Counted from the stretch's first letter, positions 1 to 8,795 are shown. The stretch: DNA of 42,494 nt from UMGS75 sp051872775 (GCA_051872775.1 JBJEEE010000039.1:1-42494); one strand, 5' to 3'. The notes: generated from the sequence alone by a model not told the origin. A program made the numbers and translations.

Positions 1-189
1 ATTTATTCTACCAATGTAACCTTTGGCTTTTAATTCTTCTGTATTTTCTTCAAATCCTTCGGATTCACATACAATTTCATCGACGTATACTGTTGGATCA
101 TATACTTTAAGTTTTTGACCAATAAAGCCGACTACAAATACAGCGATTATATAAATTACTAATATTGATAATATAACTGACTTTTTCAT
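1..189 (-). CDS. N-terminal part of an unknown membrane-anchored protein (runs off the left edge)
   Basis: The first 63 codons are visible. The ATG lies two bases after the stop of the ABC permease gene, so this is the third gene of that operon. The protein starts MKKSVILSILVIYIIAVFVV, a basic start plus one hydrophobic segment that should be a signal anchor or uncleaved signal peptide. A polar stretch follows (KVYDPTVYVDEIVCES), rich in acidic residues. I recognise no family. By position it could be an extracellular accessory or substrate-contacting part of the exporter, which is inference only. Confidence 0.75.
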   Translation of the reverse strand, partial: MKKSVILSILVIYIIAVFVVGFIGQKLKVYDPTVYVDEIVCESEGFEENTEELKAKGYIGRIN

Positions 190-191
190 AA

Positions 192-1865
192 TTAATTACC
201 TTGAATTTCATAATAGAATGCTTTTACGCGTTTCGTAAACATATAAATGTTTACTGAAAGATATGCGGCAGCGATAACAAAGATTTTAATGAATCCACCA
301 AGTTGCCATCCTAATGCTGAGGCTTCCGTTATCAACACATATGAAATAAGAGTAAAGACAACAGATAGAACAAACGCAACTAAGGTTGATTTGTTTTCAT
401 TAGGATTATCAATAGACAAACCAGTTGTTGCATATTGTTCGTTTTGGGGATTCATTATATCGAGGGTTGCACTATATATCATGTGCCCAATATGAATGAA
501 CAATACTACAAAGGCAAAAAGAATTGTTGCTATTACGCCTATATGGCTGAAAAAACCAAATATTGAGGCAGTAACAAAGATAGTTGGAATTGATAATACA
601 ACATTAAATACAAGTTTAGCAAGAAGTGGATATACAATTTCAATTGGTTTTGTTTTCTTGATATATCCCGCACGTCCTTCTCGACTATAATATGTTGCGA
701 CAATCGCATTCGATGCTAAGAGAGGTAGTAGAATTAATAAAACATTAAATATTAGTACTAATCTATTACCTAATCCACTTAAATCCATCGAAGCAAAAAT
801 CTTGTTAAGTAGAAGCACTAGAATAGGAACGATTACATAAATCATTACATAATTAACAGATATACTAATAGTTCTTAAATTAATTATAAATTCCTTGTTA
901 ACAAAGGTTGAATATTTTCCATGTTTTTTGTTTTTATGATTATTTGTTGTGCTTTTGTTGGTTTCAAAGTTTTTCGCCATCATTGAGAAGAATAAAGGAC
1001 GAGAAATTAGGTAAACCATTACAACTAACAATGCACAAATCACAATTACAATGCCAAAAGCAAGAAATGTATATCCGTTATAAGAATAAGCTAAATTAGA
1101 TTGTTTTGTGCCAATTATTATATATATTAATTGACTCATTATAAATAAACTTTTTTCAGTTGAAACCAAAAATTCACGTATAGTTCGTCTTATTGTTGGC
1201 CATTGTTGAATAAAGTCGATCTTTTCAGGAATTAGATTAATCAAATAAGTAACAACGCCTATCACTAAAGCAAGGCCAACTAGAAACAATATAAGTTCAA
1301 TAATACCGCTTTTTTTGATTAAACGATATATATACATCAAAGGTATTGATAGTAAGGCACCTAATAGCACAGGTAATGCAATAATAACTACAAGGGGAAT
1401 CCACATCCATAAAAAGGTTAATGGAGAACATAGTCCTCTTGCAACCAGTAAGATATTACAACCAAGAGTAATTGGAATTAGAAAGTTAAAACTACGTTTT
1501 AATTCATATATATAATAAACAGCAATCTTAGAAACAAATATTTTGTTTGTGTTAACTGGTAAAGTAATTAATACTTTATTATCTTCTGAAAAATATAAGT
1601 TTTTCATTAGTTCAATGGTACAGGTAACTAAAGATAGACCTAGCGATATTGTCATAACAAGAACTACAATCGTTGGTGCTTCATCAAAAGAGAAAATTTG
1701 TACCATATTACATATATATAAAAGTAAAAAAGTAACAGCAGTTAAAACGATAAATTTTAAAATTGTAAAGATTATTTTTCTTAACGCTTTTTTCTTTTCT
1801 TTAATCCAACTTAAATCAATTTTATCCCTTAGTTGCATTGCGATTAAGGTTTTTAGATGCATCAT
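192..1865 (-). CDS. ABC-2-like exporter permease subunit
   Basis: This is a 557-residue polytopic membrane protein with about ten to twelve hydrophobic segments and no nucleotide-binding motifs. It has the layout of bacterial ABC-2-like permeases: a basic cytoplasmic N-terminus (about residues 1-30), a first TM bundle to about residue 290, a Lys/Asn-rich cytoplasmic loop near 295-320, and a second TM bundle. Its start overlaps the stop of the upstream ATPase ORF as ATGATG (translational coupling), so the two should be made together as permease and ATPase. The substrate cannot be told from sequence. Family assignment rests on architecture and the ATPase neighbour rather than a diagnostic motif. 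Confidence 0.75.
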   Translation of the reverse strand: MMHLKTLIAMQLRDKIDLSWIKEKKKALRKIIFTILKFIVLTAVTFLLLYICNMVQIFSFDEAPTIVVLVMTISLGLSLVTCTIELMKNLYFSEDNKVLITLPVNTNKIFVSKIAVYYIYELKRSFNFLIPITLGCNILLVARGLCSPLTFLWMWIPLVVIIALPVLLGALLSIPLMYIYRLIKKSGIIELILFLVGLALVIGVVTYLINLIPEKIDFIQQWPTIRRTIREFLVSTEKSLFIMSQLIYIIIGTKQSNLAYSYNGYTFLAFGIVIVICALLVVMVYLISRPLFFSMMAKNFETNKSTTNNHKNKKHGKYSTFVNKEFIINLRTISISVNYVMIYVIVPILVLLLNKIFASMDLSGLGNRLVLIFNVLLILLPLLASNAIVATYYSREGRAGYIKKTKPIEIVYPLLAKLVFNVVLSIPTIFVTASIFGFFSHIGVIATILFAFVVLFIHIGHMIYSATLDIMNPQNEQYATTGLSIDNPNENKSTLVAFVLSVVFTLISYVLITEASALGWQLGGFIKIFVIAAAYLSVNIYMFTKRVKAFYYEIQGN

Positions 1866-4039
1866 TGGACTGATTCCTCATTATTTGAAATCGTTTGTAG
1901 ATAGAATTCCTCAAGTGTAATTCCTGATTTCTCGATTTCTTCTAGTGTTTTAACACATTGAATTTTACCTTTTTTTATTATTGCGATACGTGAACATAAC
2001 TTTTCAACTATATCAATTAAATGTGAACTAAAGAATACAATATTACCTTCTGCTGCATGTTGTTTCATACATTCTTTGACTTGATATATACTCGTTGGAT
2101 CAAGACCAGTAAGTGGTTCATCTAGTATCCATACTTTAGGATTATGAACTAGAGCAGACATAATCGTTATTTTTTGCTTCATTCCATGGGAATAAGTTTT
2201 GATTTGACTATCAATAGAGTTTTGTAATTCAAATAGTTCCACATATTTTTGAATGCGTTCATCTCTTATTTCTTTTGGTACTTCATATATATCTGCAATA
2301 TAATTGATATACTCACGTCCTGTCAATTTCTCATATAATGCATAATGATCTGGTACATATCCAATACATGACTTTGATTCAACTGGTTGTCTTGCAACAT
2401 CAAAGCCACAGATTTCAATATTACCTTCTGTGATTGGTTGTATACCAACTACACTCTTGATAATGGTTGATTTACCAGCACCATTTGGCCCAAGGAAACC
2501 GAATATTTCTCCTTCAAATACTTCAAAGTTTGCATCATTTACTGCATACACCTTGCTTGATGCATATTTTTTTGAAAAATGATTTAACTTAAAGTGTGCA
2601 GGTATTGTTTCAAGCATAAGGCTCTCCTTTCTTTCGGGACTTACTGAATTTTTTTGAGCGATTTCACTCATTTTTATCTTTTTTAATTTTAGGTGTAGTT
2701 CGTAATGATTATCTGCAATAATAAAGAATTCATTATAGATAAACCACACAGCTAAGCCTAGTAAAACATAAACAATAAAAAATAACATTTGGTAAATTGG
2801 GTGGAAGGTTAATGTCATTGATCCAACATTAAAGGATACCGATATTTCAAATAGTTTTGTTCCCCATGTTCCTAGTTTATCTCCTACATAATCACTGTTT
2901 ATGAAGAAATAATCTACCGAATGTCCTTTTGCGGTAAAAACAACATTTAAAACTAATACTAATATAAAATAAGCTAAAAATCCAACCATTGACCAGATGA
3001 ATTGTTTTAACTTAGGGCGTTCAAATTGTTTAAGAGCAACAATTAACAATGGCATAAAGGCAGCAATCCAATGATTATACCAGAAATTAAATATTCTCAT
3101 ACTAAAGATGTTTGTTCCATCTGAATAGTTTGGCATCAACATTGCTAAAATGGCACCTAATACATTAATGTAATATGTAAAATAGAATAATTTTTTCATT
3201 TTAAATATTAAGCATATCGGAATAATAAACATTGCTGTATTACATAAATGAAATGGCCAAGTCCAAGGTTGTGAAAAATTAGTGTAATTGTAATTAACTA
3301 AAAATCCAACCATTGTAGCAAGTGATATATATATTAGTGTAAATTCAATTACTTCTTGTGACTTATTTCTTAAACTGAAATATAAAACAACAGGCACTAT
3401 TATTCCTACATAAAGGAAACAACGATGTGCGAAGGTAATGTCTTTAATTTCTGCAACCAAGATATTGCCTTTTCCTCTTCCAATAATGAATTGAGGAATA
3501 TATGATGGCATTGAAGCAATCATTAAAAGTAATAATATTCCTATCATTAATAATAATTGTTTATAATCAAATTTATCTTTACGATCTTTAATTATATAGA
3601 ATATACTAATACCTAATCCAATAATAGTTTCTAATATATACATTATCAATAAGACGCTTACTTCAAATTCACCTTGTAGAAGTATCATTATTGGTTTTAT
3701 TAAGATAAGATTAAAAACAAATACTATACATGTAACAAACTTTGCTAAATTTCTCAAAGTTTTAAATCCCATAAATGGTCTTAAAAGAACAATTATAACT
3801 GCTGTATACTCTAGCCATATAGCTAAAAGTGAAAGTACAGTTAATGGCTTGCTAGATAGAATACTTGATTCAAGGCCAATAAACCCTGTAATTTTAGTTT
3901 CATAGCAGAATAATCTCACCGCAAATACTATTGCTAAAACAAACGAAAGAACTTTTCCTATTGTTAGTTTAAATTTTATTTTTTTATTCTCCGTAATACT
4001 ACAATCATTTGTTTGATTATTAATTTCTATTGAATTCAA
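1862..4039 (-). CDS. YwaF/TMEM164-like membrane domain fused in frame to an ABC transporter ATPase
   Basis: This 725-residue ORF has two parts. Residues 1-445 are polytopic, about ten TM segments, with WTWPFHLCNT (259-268) and a downstream FNFWYNHW (317-324). These resemble the conserved His/Cys core of the YwaF/TIGR02206/TMEM164 integral membrane family. Residues 475-725 are a complete ABC ATPase: Walker A GPNGAGKST (517-525), signature YSHGMKQ (616-622), Walker B WILDEP (637-642), and a switch His in FFSSHLID. The reading frame is open across the join. The start is TTG with GAGAGGA five bases upstream, and a strong promoter precedes it. A good RBS and ATG lie exactly at residue 475, so the ATPase may also be made alone. 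It is translationally coupled to the permease downstream. The ABC call is certain. The N-terminal family call comes from motif memory. Confidence 0.85.
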   Translation of the reverse strand: MNSIEINNQTNDCSITENKKIKFKLTIGKVLSFVLAIVFAVRLFCYETKITGFIGLESSILSSKPLTVLSLLAIWLEYTAVIIVLLRPFMGFKTLRNLAKFVTCIVFVFNLILIKPIMILLQGEFEVSVLLIMYILETIIGLGISIFYIIKDRKDKFDYKQLLLMIGILLLLMIASMPSYIPQFIIGRGKGNILVAEIKDITFAHRCFLYVGIIVPVVLYFSLRNKSQEVIEFTLIYISLATMVGFLVNYNYTNFSQPWTWPFHLCNTAMFIIPICLIFKMKKLFYFTYYINVLGAILAMLMPNYSDGTNIFSMRIFNFWYNHWIAAFMPLLIVALKQFERPKLKQFIWSMVGFLAYFILVLVLNVVFTAKGHSVDYFFINSDYVGDKLGTWGTKLFEISVSFNVGSMTLTFHPIYQMLFFIVYVLLGLAVWFIYNEFFIIADNHYELHLKLKKIKMSEIAQKNSVSPERKESLMLETIPAHFKLNHFSKKYASSKVYAVNDANFEVFEGEIFGFLGPNGAGKSTIIKSVVGIQPITEGNIEICGFDVARQPVESKSCIGYVPDHYALYEKLTGREYINYIADIYEVPKEIRDERIQKYVELFELQNSIDSQIKTYSHGMKQKITIMSALVHNPKVWILDEPLTGLDPTSIYQVKECMKQHAAEGNIVFFSSHLIDIVEKLCSRIAIIKKGKIQCVKTLEEIEKSGITLEEFYLQTISNNEESVQ
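2615..2630 (-). promoter_or_regulatory. Internal ribosome binding site and in-frame ATG at the YwaF/ABC junction
   Basis: On the minus strand AAAGGAG (2630-2624) stands six bases before an ATG at 2617, in frame with the long ORF. Initiation here would give a 251-residue free-standing ABC ATPase starting MLETIPAHFKL. Spacing and strength are as good as for the separate genes in this window. Confidence 0.65.
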
Positions 4040-4090
4040 TTTATCCTCTCCAATCTACTTAATATCGAGAATAACTCATTATACTGCACT

Positions 4091-4119
4091 ATTATACTAT
4101 ATTTTGAACAGAATTTCAA
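4091..4119 (-). promoter_or_regulatory. Sigma-A type promoter for the ABC exporter operon
   Basis: On the minus strand TTGAAA (4119-4114), a 17-base spacer and a perfect TATAAT (4096-4091) lie about 50 bases upstream of the TTG start of the fused ORF. It sits just after the rsmI terminator, so this operon is likely transcribed on its own. Confidence 0.8.
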
Positions 4120-4162
4120 GTTTTCCTTAAATAGAATACATAAATGTGGGGTTAAATAGCAC

Positions 4163-4187
4163 AAAAAAACTCTCGACATGAGAGTTT
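4163..4187 (-). terminator. Rho-independent terminator after rsmI
   Basis: An 8-bp perfect stem (AAACTCTC / GAGAGTTT, 4167-4187) with a 5-base loop is followed on the minus strand by a T7 run. It overlaps the rsmI stop codon and closes the tmk-rsmI cluster. Confidence 0.88.
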
Positions 4188-5058
4188 ATTTGTTAGTTTT
4201 ATTTTTACCAAATATTTCTTGATAGACTTCACTATTAGAAATATGTCTAATTTTAGCAACTTTTTTTTGTGCTTCTTTAGCACTTAACCCAAGTTTTTCA
4301 CAGTAATAGGCATAATGTTCTTTAATTGACATTGACAATAGATTAGCGAATTTTTCCTCTTCAGAACACCCGGAAATTACAATTACCATTTCCCCTTTTA
4401 GCTCATTAACCACATTTAATATTTCTTGGGCTGTTCCTCTTAAATACTCTTCATATCTCTTTGTTAATTCTCTTGCAAGAACAATATGACGATTTGGCAT
4501 TACTTCATTAATAATTTCAAGTGTTTCTTTAATGCGATGTGGGGCCTCATATATTATTAAGGTTTCTTCTTTATATTTCAAATCGATTAATTCTTCTTTT
4601 CTTTTATTGTCTTTACTATTTAAAAAGCCTAAAAAAGTAAAATTATTTGAAGGAATTCCTGAACCTACGAGTGCAGTTATACCAGCTGAAACACCAGGAA
4701 CTACACAAACATTAATATCATTTTTTACAGCATTAGAAGCAACCAAATATCCTGGATCACTGATTGATGGCATTCCTGCATCACTTACTACTGCGATGCT
4801 TTTACCGTTTTTAATTTTATCTATGATTTCAGATGTTAATTCTTGTTCATTATGGATATGATAACTAATCATTTTCGTTGAAATATTAAAATGATTTAAC
4901 AATTGACCAGTTATTCTTGTATCTTCACAATATATATAATCCACATTTTTTAGTATGTCTACTGCACGAAAAGTCATATCATCATAATTACCAATAGGAG
5001 TTCCTACTAGATATAACTTGCTATTTTCTGTATCAAAAGTTTTTTGTCTATGTAGCAT
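4186..5058 (-). CDS. rsmI: 16S rRNA (cytidine1402-2'-O)-methyltransferase
   Basis: RsmI methylates the ribose of C1402 in the 16S rRNA decoding centre using SAM. The 290-residue protein has the family start LYLVGTPIGNYDDMTFRAV (about 15-33), CEDTR (45-49), SDAGMPSISDPGY (91-103) and PGVSAG (119-124), typical of the tetrapyrrole-methylase fold. The C-terminal helical part (LSAKEAQKKVAKI) also fits. It is the last gene of tmk-holB-ricT-yabB-rsmI, one base after yabB, which is the conserved order in Bacilli. The length is normal. The hairpin at its stop codon marks the end of the transcript. Confidence 0.96.
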   Translation of the reverse strand: MLHRQKTFDTENSKLYLVGTPIGNYDDMTFRAVDILKNVDYIYCEDTRITGQLLNHFNISTKMISYHIHNEQELTSEIIDKIKNGKSIAVVSDAGMPSISDPGYLVASNAVKNDINVCVVPGVSAGITALVGSGIPSNNFTFLGFLNSKDNKRKEELIDLKYKEETLIIYEAPHRIKETLEIINEVMPNRHIVLARELTKRYEEYLRGTAQEILNVVNELKGEMVIVISGCSEEEKFANLLSMSIKEHYAYYCEKLGLSAKEAQKKVAKIRHISNSEVYQEIFGKNKTNK

Positions 5059-5059
5059 T

Positions 5060-5818
5060 TTATTTAGTCTCTTTCTTAAAATTAAATATTCTTAGTATTT
5101 CATCAGTATACTCATTATTTTGACCTTTAATATACAATGGTTGTATTATTTTTAAACCACCTTGCTTATTACTTTTTTTGCTTTCAATAACCACTAAAAT
5201 ACTTTCATCTGATGAAGTGCTATCAAATACAAACTGCATTCTTTGGGGATTGAAGTGATGTTTTTTTAATGTATCAAATATTTCTAACAATCTATCGCTA
5301 CGATGGACTATAGCAAAAGTTCCTCCATCTTTTAATAAAATATTTGCACTTTTAACTATATCATCAAGTTCTACTAATACCTCATGCCTTGCAATAGTCT
5401 GATAGTTACTATTGCTAGTCATACTTGATTCATTATATTTAAAATAAGGAGGATTACTTACAACTATATCAAAAAAAGATGGGCCAAATACTCGATGGAT
5501 ATTTTTTATGTCATCATTAATGATATGTATTTGCTCTTCTAAATGATTAATAGTTACACTCTTTTTGGCAAGTTCTACAACCTCTGGTTGAATTTCTACA
5601 CCATAAATTTGAGCTTTGGTCCGTAATGTTAGAAATATGGGTATGTAGCCATTACCACAGCCTAAGTCTATTATTTTTTTTGCTTTAGGATTAATGGAAA
5701 CAAAATTAGCAAGAATAGTTGAATCAATGGAGAAATTCAAGATATCTTCTCTTTGTACTATTTTTAGCCCTTCATACCCTAATAGATCTACTATTTTTTC
5801 TTCCTTATTTTTTTGCAT
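5060..5818 (-). CDS. yabB: tRNA1(Val) adenine-N6-methyltransferase-like SAM methyltransferase (YabB/TrmN6)
   Basis: This is a Rossmann-type SAM methyltransferase of 252 residues. The SAM motif is DLGCGNGYIP, followed by GVEIQPEVVELA, and the catalytic motif is NPPY, which marks N6-adenine or glutamine-N5 methyltransferases. The N-terminal LKIVQREDILNFSIDSTIL matches the YabB/TrmN6 family, whose Escherichia coli member modifies A37 of tRNA-Val. The gene overlaps the end of ricT by 14 bases and is followed by rsmI, as in Bacillus. The precise tRNA target here is inferred from family and gene order. Confidence 0.9.
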   Translation of the reverse strand: MQKNKEEKIVDLLGYEGLKIVQREDILNFSIDSTILANFVSINPKAKKIIDLGCGNGYIPIFLTLRTKAQIYGVEIQPEVVELAKKSVTINHLEEQIHIINDDIKNIHRVFGPSFFDIVVSNPPYFKYNESSMTSNSNYQTIARHEVLVELDDIVKSANILLKDGGTFAIVHRSDRLLEIFDTLKKHHFNPQRMQFVFDSTSSDESILVVIESKKSNKQGGLKIIQPLYIKGQNNEYTDEILRIFNFKKETK

Positions 5819-6776
5819 TTTTTATTCTCTTTTTGTATTTCTTATATTTTGCTTTTGGTTTTGTAGATGTATCTTCTGGTGTTTCTTCTTTCTCACTTAC
5901 CGTGATTTCAATCTCTTCTTCCGTTATTTCTGCAGTAGCTATTACTTCAGGTTCTTCTAGTGCAGTAGCGATTTGATATCCATCAATTTCATCAAGTGTA
6001 TGAACAACAGGCATTCCATCTTTTACTTCTTCAGTCTTGACTAATCTTTTTAAGTAATCAATTGAAACGACCTTACAACATTCACAAGTAGGAGTTTTAA
6101 CCATTGTTCCAACGGCAGGGAATTCCTTTTTAAGTTCTTTATAAATTTCATTTTCATATGCAATACAGCACATTAGTTTTCCACACATTCCGCTAATCTT
6201 GTTATTGTTTAGACTCATGCCTTGCTCTTTTGCCATTTTCATTGTAACAAAGTCAAAATTTTGAAGGAATTTTTTACAACATAATTCACGACCACATATT
6301 CCTACTCCCCCTAAAGCTCTAGCAGCTTCACGTGGGCCAATTTGTCTAAGTTCTACTCGAATCTTAAATTCAGGTGCAAGATATTTAAGTAATTCTCTAA
6401 AGTCAACACGATCATCAGCAGTATAGTAAAATATAACTTTAGATTGGTCGATAGTATACTCTGCATATAATGGTTTCATCTCAAGTTTACATACATCTAT
6501 ATATTTTTTAAACACTTCAAAACTTTTTTTAGCAAGTTCAGTATTTTTTTCTTCCTGGATTACATCTTCAGCATTAGCCTTTCTAATGACTGGTTTTAAT
6601 TCGTATTCAATTTGATCATCTTCGACTTCACGATTTGCAATTATTACTTTTCCAAGTTCTACTCCGCGGACCGTTTCAACTATAGCATATTCGCCAACAG
6701 CAAAATCAATATCTAGTGGATCAAAATAATACACCTTACCAAATCCTTTAAACTGGATTCCAACTATTTTTTTCAT
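5805..6776 (-). CDS. ricT: PSP1-domain protein RicT (YaaT)
   Basis: In Bacillus, RicT works with RicA and RicF as an Fe-S-binding complex that helps RNase Y-dependent mRNA maturation. The 323-residue protein contains the PSP1 domain and its clustered cysteines: GVGICGRELCC, GMCGKLMCC and TPTCECCK. The acidic then lysine-rich C-terminal tail (about 265-323) is low complexity. I place the start at the ATG at 6776, preceded by AAAGGAGGACAT. An upstream in-frame ATG at 6791 would lie on the ribosome binding site itself and overlap the holB stop. RicA and RicF are not in this window. Confidence 0.93.
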   Translation of the reverse strand: MKKIVGIQFKGFGKVYYFDPLDIDFAVGEYAIVETVRGVELGKVIIANREVEDDQIEYELKPVIRKANAEDVIQEEKNTELAKKSFEVFKKYIDVCKLEMKPLYAEYTIDQSKVIFYYTADDRVDFRELLKYLAPEFKIRVELRQIGPREAARALGGVGICGRELCCKKFLQNFDFVTMKMAKEQGMSLNNNKISGMCGKLMCCIAYENEIYKELKKEFPAVGTMVKTPTCECCKVVSIDYLKRLVKTEEVKDGMPVVHTLDEIDGYQIATALEEPEVIATAEITEEEIEITVSEKEETPEDTSTKPKAKYKKYKKRIKNAKK

Positions 6777-6787
6777 ATGTCCTCCTT

Positions 6788-7759
6788 TCATTTACTCATT
6801 TCTATCATTAAACTAGTATAAAACAAATTTAGATTTACATAATAATTTAGTCTCATTTGATAATTTTCAAGAACATCAATATGCTTAATTATTGATTGTG
6901 TGTCTATAGTTTGATTATAATACAAATTAGTTACATCGTTAAAATTATTACTTTGGATATTATTTATTTTGTTAAGTATTTCTTTATTAATTAAAACCAA
7001 GACATCTAGAAAAATACGATGATAGTTTTTATTATCTTCTTTCTTTATAATGTCCGCATTGTTAAAATAAGTCACCAGTGGGTCTTTCTTTTTAGCAATA
7101 GTAATCATTATATCTTTCGCAAGAGAAATAATATTGGTTATTTTGCCTTCTTCAATTATATGTTTAGCATCTTCTAAATCATTAGTTACATAAGATAATA
7201 CATATGATAGATCACTATCTACACCAATATCATTAAGTTCTTTAATAATAAACTTACGGGGTAATGGCTTAAATCTAATCACTTGTGATCTGGAGATAAT
7301 CGTATCTAATAATTTATTAGCATTATTTGTTAATAAGAAAATATAATGATTGGGAGCTGGTTCTTCTAGCATCTTTAAGAGAGCATTGGTTGCGGAAGGG
7401 TTCATTTTATCAGCATCTTTGATTATACCAATTTGTGGTCCTCTTTCAATGCTTGTCATCATTAGTTCATGAATAAAACCATCAATTTGTTCTTTTTTGA
7501 TCATATCATTGGTTGGCTCAATCACAGTTACGTTCATATGATTATTATTTTGAATTCTAATACAATTATGGCATTTAAAACAAGGTTTATTGTTACTTTC
7601 ACATAAAAGTAACATTGATATATATATAGCTATTTCATATTTTCCTGAGCCTTCATCTCCATCAAAAATATAAGCATGACTTAATATATTTTTTTCAATA
7701 CTATTTTTTAATAGTCTCACTACTTCATTTTGATTAATTATTGCATCTTCAATCTTCAT
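6788..7759 (-). CDS. holB: DNA polymerase III subunit delta'
   Basis: Delta' is a clamp-loader subunit that helps load the sliding clamp at replication forks. The 323-residue protein has an AAA+ core with P-loop GDEGSGK, a four-Cys zinc module (C-x7-C-x2-C-x2-C, from CESNNKPCFKCHNC), ATNALLKMLEEPAPN, and sensor-1 like TIISRSQVIRFKPL. The C-terminal helical collar is present but divergent. I choose the ATG at 7759 (MKIEDAII), ten bases after AAGGAG. An earlier in-frame start at 7792 would add 11 residues overlapping tmk and has no family support. It lies between tmk and ricT, as usual in Bacilli, but with yaaQ and yaaR missing. Confidence 0.94.
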   Translation of the reverse strand: MKIEDAIINQNEVVRLLKNSIEKNILSHAYIFDGDEGSGKYEIAIYISMLLLCESNNKPCFKCHNCIRIQNNNHMNVTVIEPTNDMIKKEQIDGFIHELMMTSIERGPQIGIIKDADKMNPSATNALLKMLEEPAPNHYIFLLTNNANKLLDTIISRSQVIRFKPLPRKFIIKELNDIGVDSDLSYVLSYVTNDLEDAKHIIEEGKITNIISLAKDIMITIAKKKDPLVTYFNNADIIKKEDNKNYHRIFLDVLVLINKEILNKINNIQSNNFNDVTNLYYNQTIDTQSIIKHIDVLENYQMRLNYYVNLNLFYTSLMIEMSK

Positions 7760-7760
7760 T

Positions 7761-8393
7761 CTAATGATGCTCCTTAATGAATTTAAGCACAACGTCTATT
7801 GTGTTATCTGCCACTACATCTTGTGTCTGTTCCCCATTTATTACTATAATTCGATTGTGACTTTCCTTAGCGAGAATTTGATAACCATCATATACTTTTT
7901 GATGAAATTGAATTGTTTCGTTTTCAAGACGATCCATATCGCGCGAGTTTTTTCTAATTCTTTCTAGCCCAATTTCAGGATGGACACACACAAGAATGGT
8001 TAAATCTGGCTCAAGTCCTTCAGTTGCAAATTGGTTTAACTGGTTAATTTTGTCAATTCCAAGCCCTCTTGCATATCCTTGATAAGCAAGCGAACTGTCT
8101 AAGAAACGATCGCATAATACAATTTTACCTTTTTCTATACTTGGAATTATTGTTTTTTGAATATGTTCTCTCCGAGATGCAGCATATAGTAATGCTTCGG
8201 TCCATTCATCCATGCCAGTATTATCAATATCTAAAATTACATCACGTATTTTTTCCGCAATCTTACTTCCACCTGGTTCTCTTGATAAAACTACGTCGAA
8301 CCCTTCATCAACTAACTTTTGATAAACTGCTTTGATAGCACTTGATTTACCACTACCATCATTGCCTTCAAAAGAAATAAACAAACCCCTCAT
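7761..8393 (-). CDS. tmk: Thymidylate kinase
   Basis: Thymidylate kinase phosphorylates dTMP to dTDP for DNA synthesis. The 210-residue protein has P-loop GNDGSGKSS near residue 10, SREPGGSKIAEKIR, the DRF motif in CDRFLDSSLAYQG, and an Arg-containing lid region (RIRKNSRDMDRLE). The length is typical. It is the first gene of the tmk-holB-ricT-yabB-rsmI unit, and its start is preceded by GAGGTGA. Confidence 0.97.
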   Translation of the reverse strand: MRGLFISFEGNDGSGKSSAIKAVYQKLVDEGFDVVLSREPGGSKIAEKIRDVILDIDNTGMDEWTEALLYAASRREHIQKTIIPSIEKGKIVLCDRFLDSSLAYQGYARGLGIDKINQLNQFATEGLEPDLTILVCVHPEIGLERIRKNSRDMDRLENETIQFHQKVYDGYQILAKESHNRIIVINGEQTQDVVADNTIDVVLKFIKEHH

Positions 8394-8426
8394 ATTGTCA
8401 CCTCATACTTTTTTACTAGTATAAAT

Positions 8427-8455
8427 ATTATATCATAAAATGTGCTATTTATAAA
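8427..8455 (-). promoter_or_regulatory. Candidate promoter for the tmk operon
   Basis: On the minus strand a perfect TATAAT (8432-8427) lies 17 bases from a weak -35 box TTTATA (8455-8450), upstream of tmk. The -10 is convincing and the -35 is not. The same short region must also hold a promoter for the divergent gene at 8529, where TATACT near 8493-8498 is the only weak candidate. Confidence 0.5.
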
Positions 8456-8528
8456 GTGAAGTGGTAATTTTAAAATTAAAATAGTATACTTAAATAAAAA
8501 ATGTAAAAAATAAAACTGAGGTGAATTT

Positions 8529-8729
8529 ATGAATACAAAAACTAAAATTAAACTAAACGACATCAAACGAAAAACAAGAAGTAGGGAAGAATTTGCAAGT
8601 GAGATTAGTCCATTAAGTATTAGTGGTCATAATTACTTTAAAGCAGAGAACCATCCTGAACTAATGGAAAAAGATATTTTTAATCTTAAGAAGAAAAACA
8701 ATATTAATGAATTAAATAAAGACATATAA
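8529..8729 (+). CDS. Small unknown basic/hydrophilic protein
   Basis: A 66-residue plus-strand ORF, divergent from tmk, begins with ATG preceded by GAGGTGA at good spacing and ends just before a strong terminator. Those two signals are the reason to call it real. The protein is highly charged with many Lys, Asn and Glu, has no membrane segment, no cysteines and no motif that I recognise. It is the only intact plus-strand gene outside the insertion sequence. Confidence 0.65.
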   Translation: MNTKTKIKLNDIKRKTRSREEFASEISPLSISGHNYFKAENHPELMEKDIFNLKKKNNINELNKDI

Positions 8730-8786
8730 AAAAGATAGTGCCCATAATGAGTCATTTATTATATGACTCGTTATACACTATCTTTT
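8729..8786. terminator. Bidirectional terminator between convergent small genes
   Basis: A long inverted repeat: AAAAGATAGTG at 8730-8740 pairs with CACTATCTTTT at 8776-8786. An inner arm ATGAGTCAT / ATGACTCGT surrounds the TTATT loop. A-rich and T-rich ends allow termination from the plus-strand gene at 8529 and the minus-strand gene at 8796. Confidence 0.85.
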
Positions 8787-8795
8787 CTTATTAAA

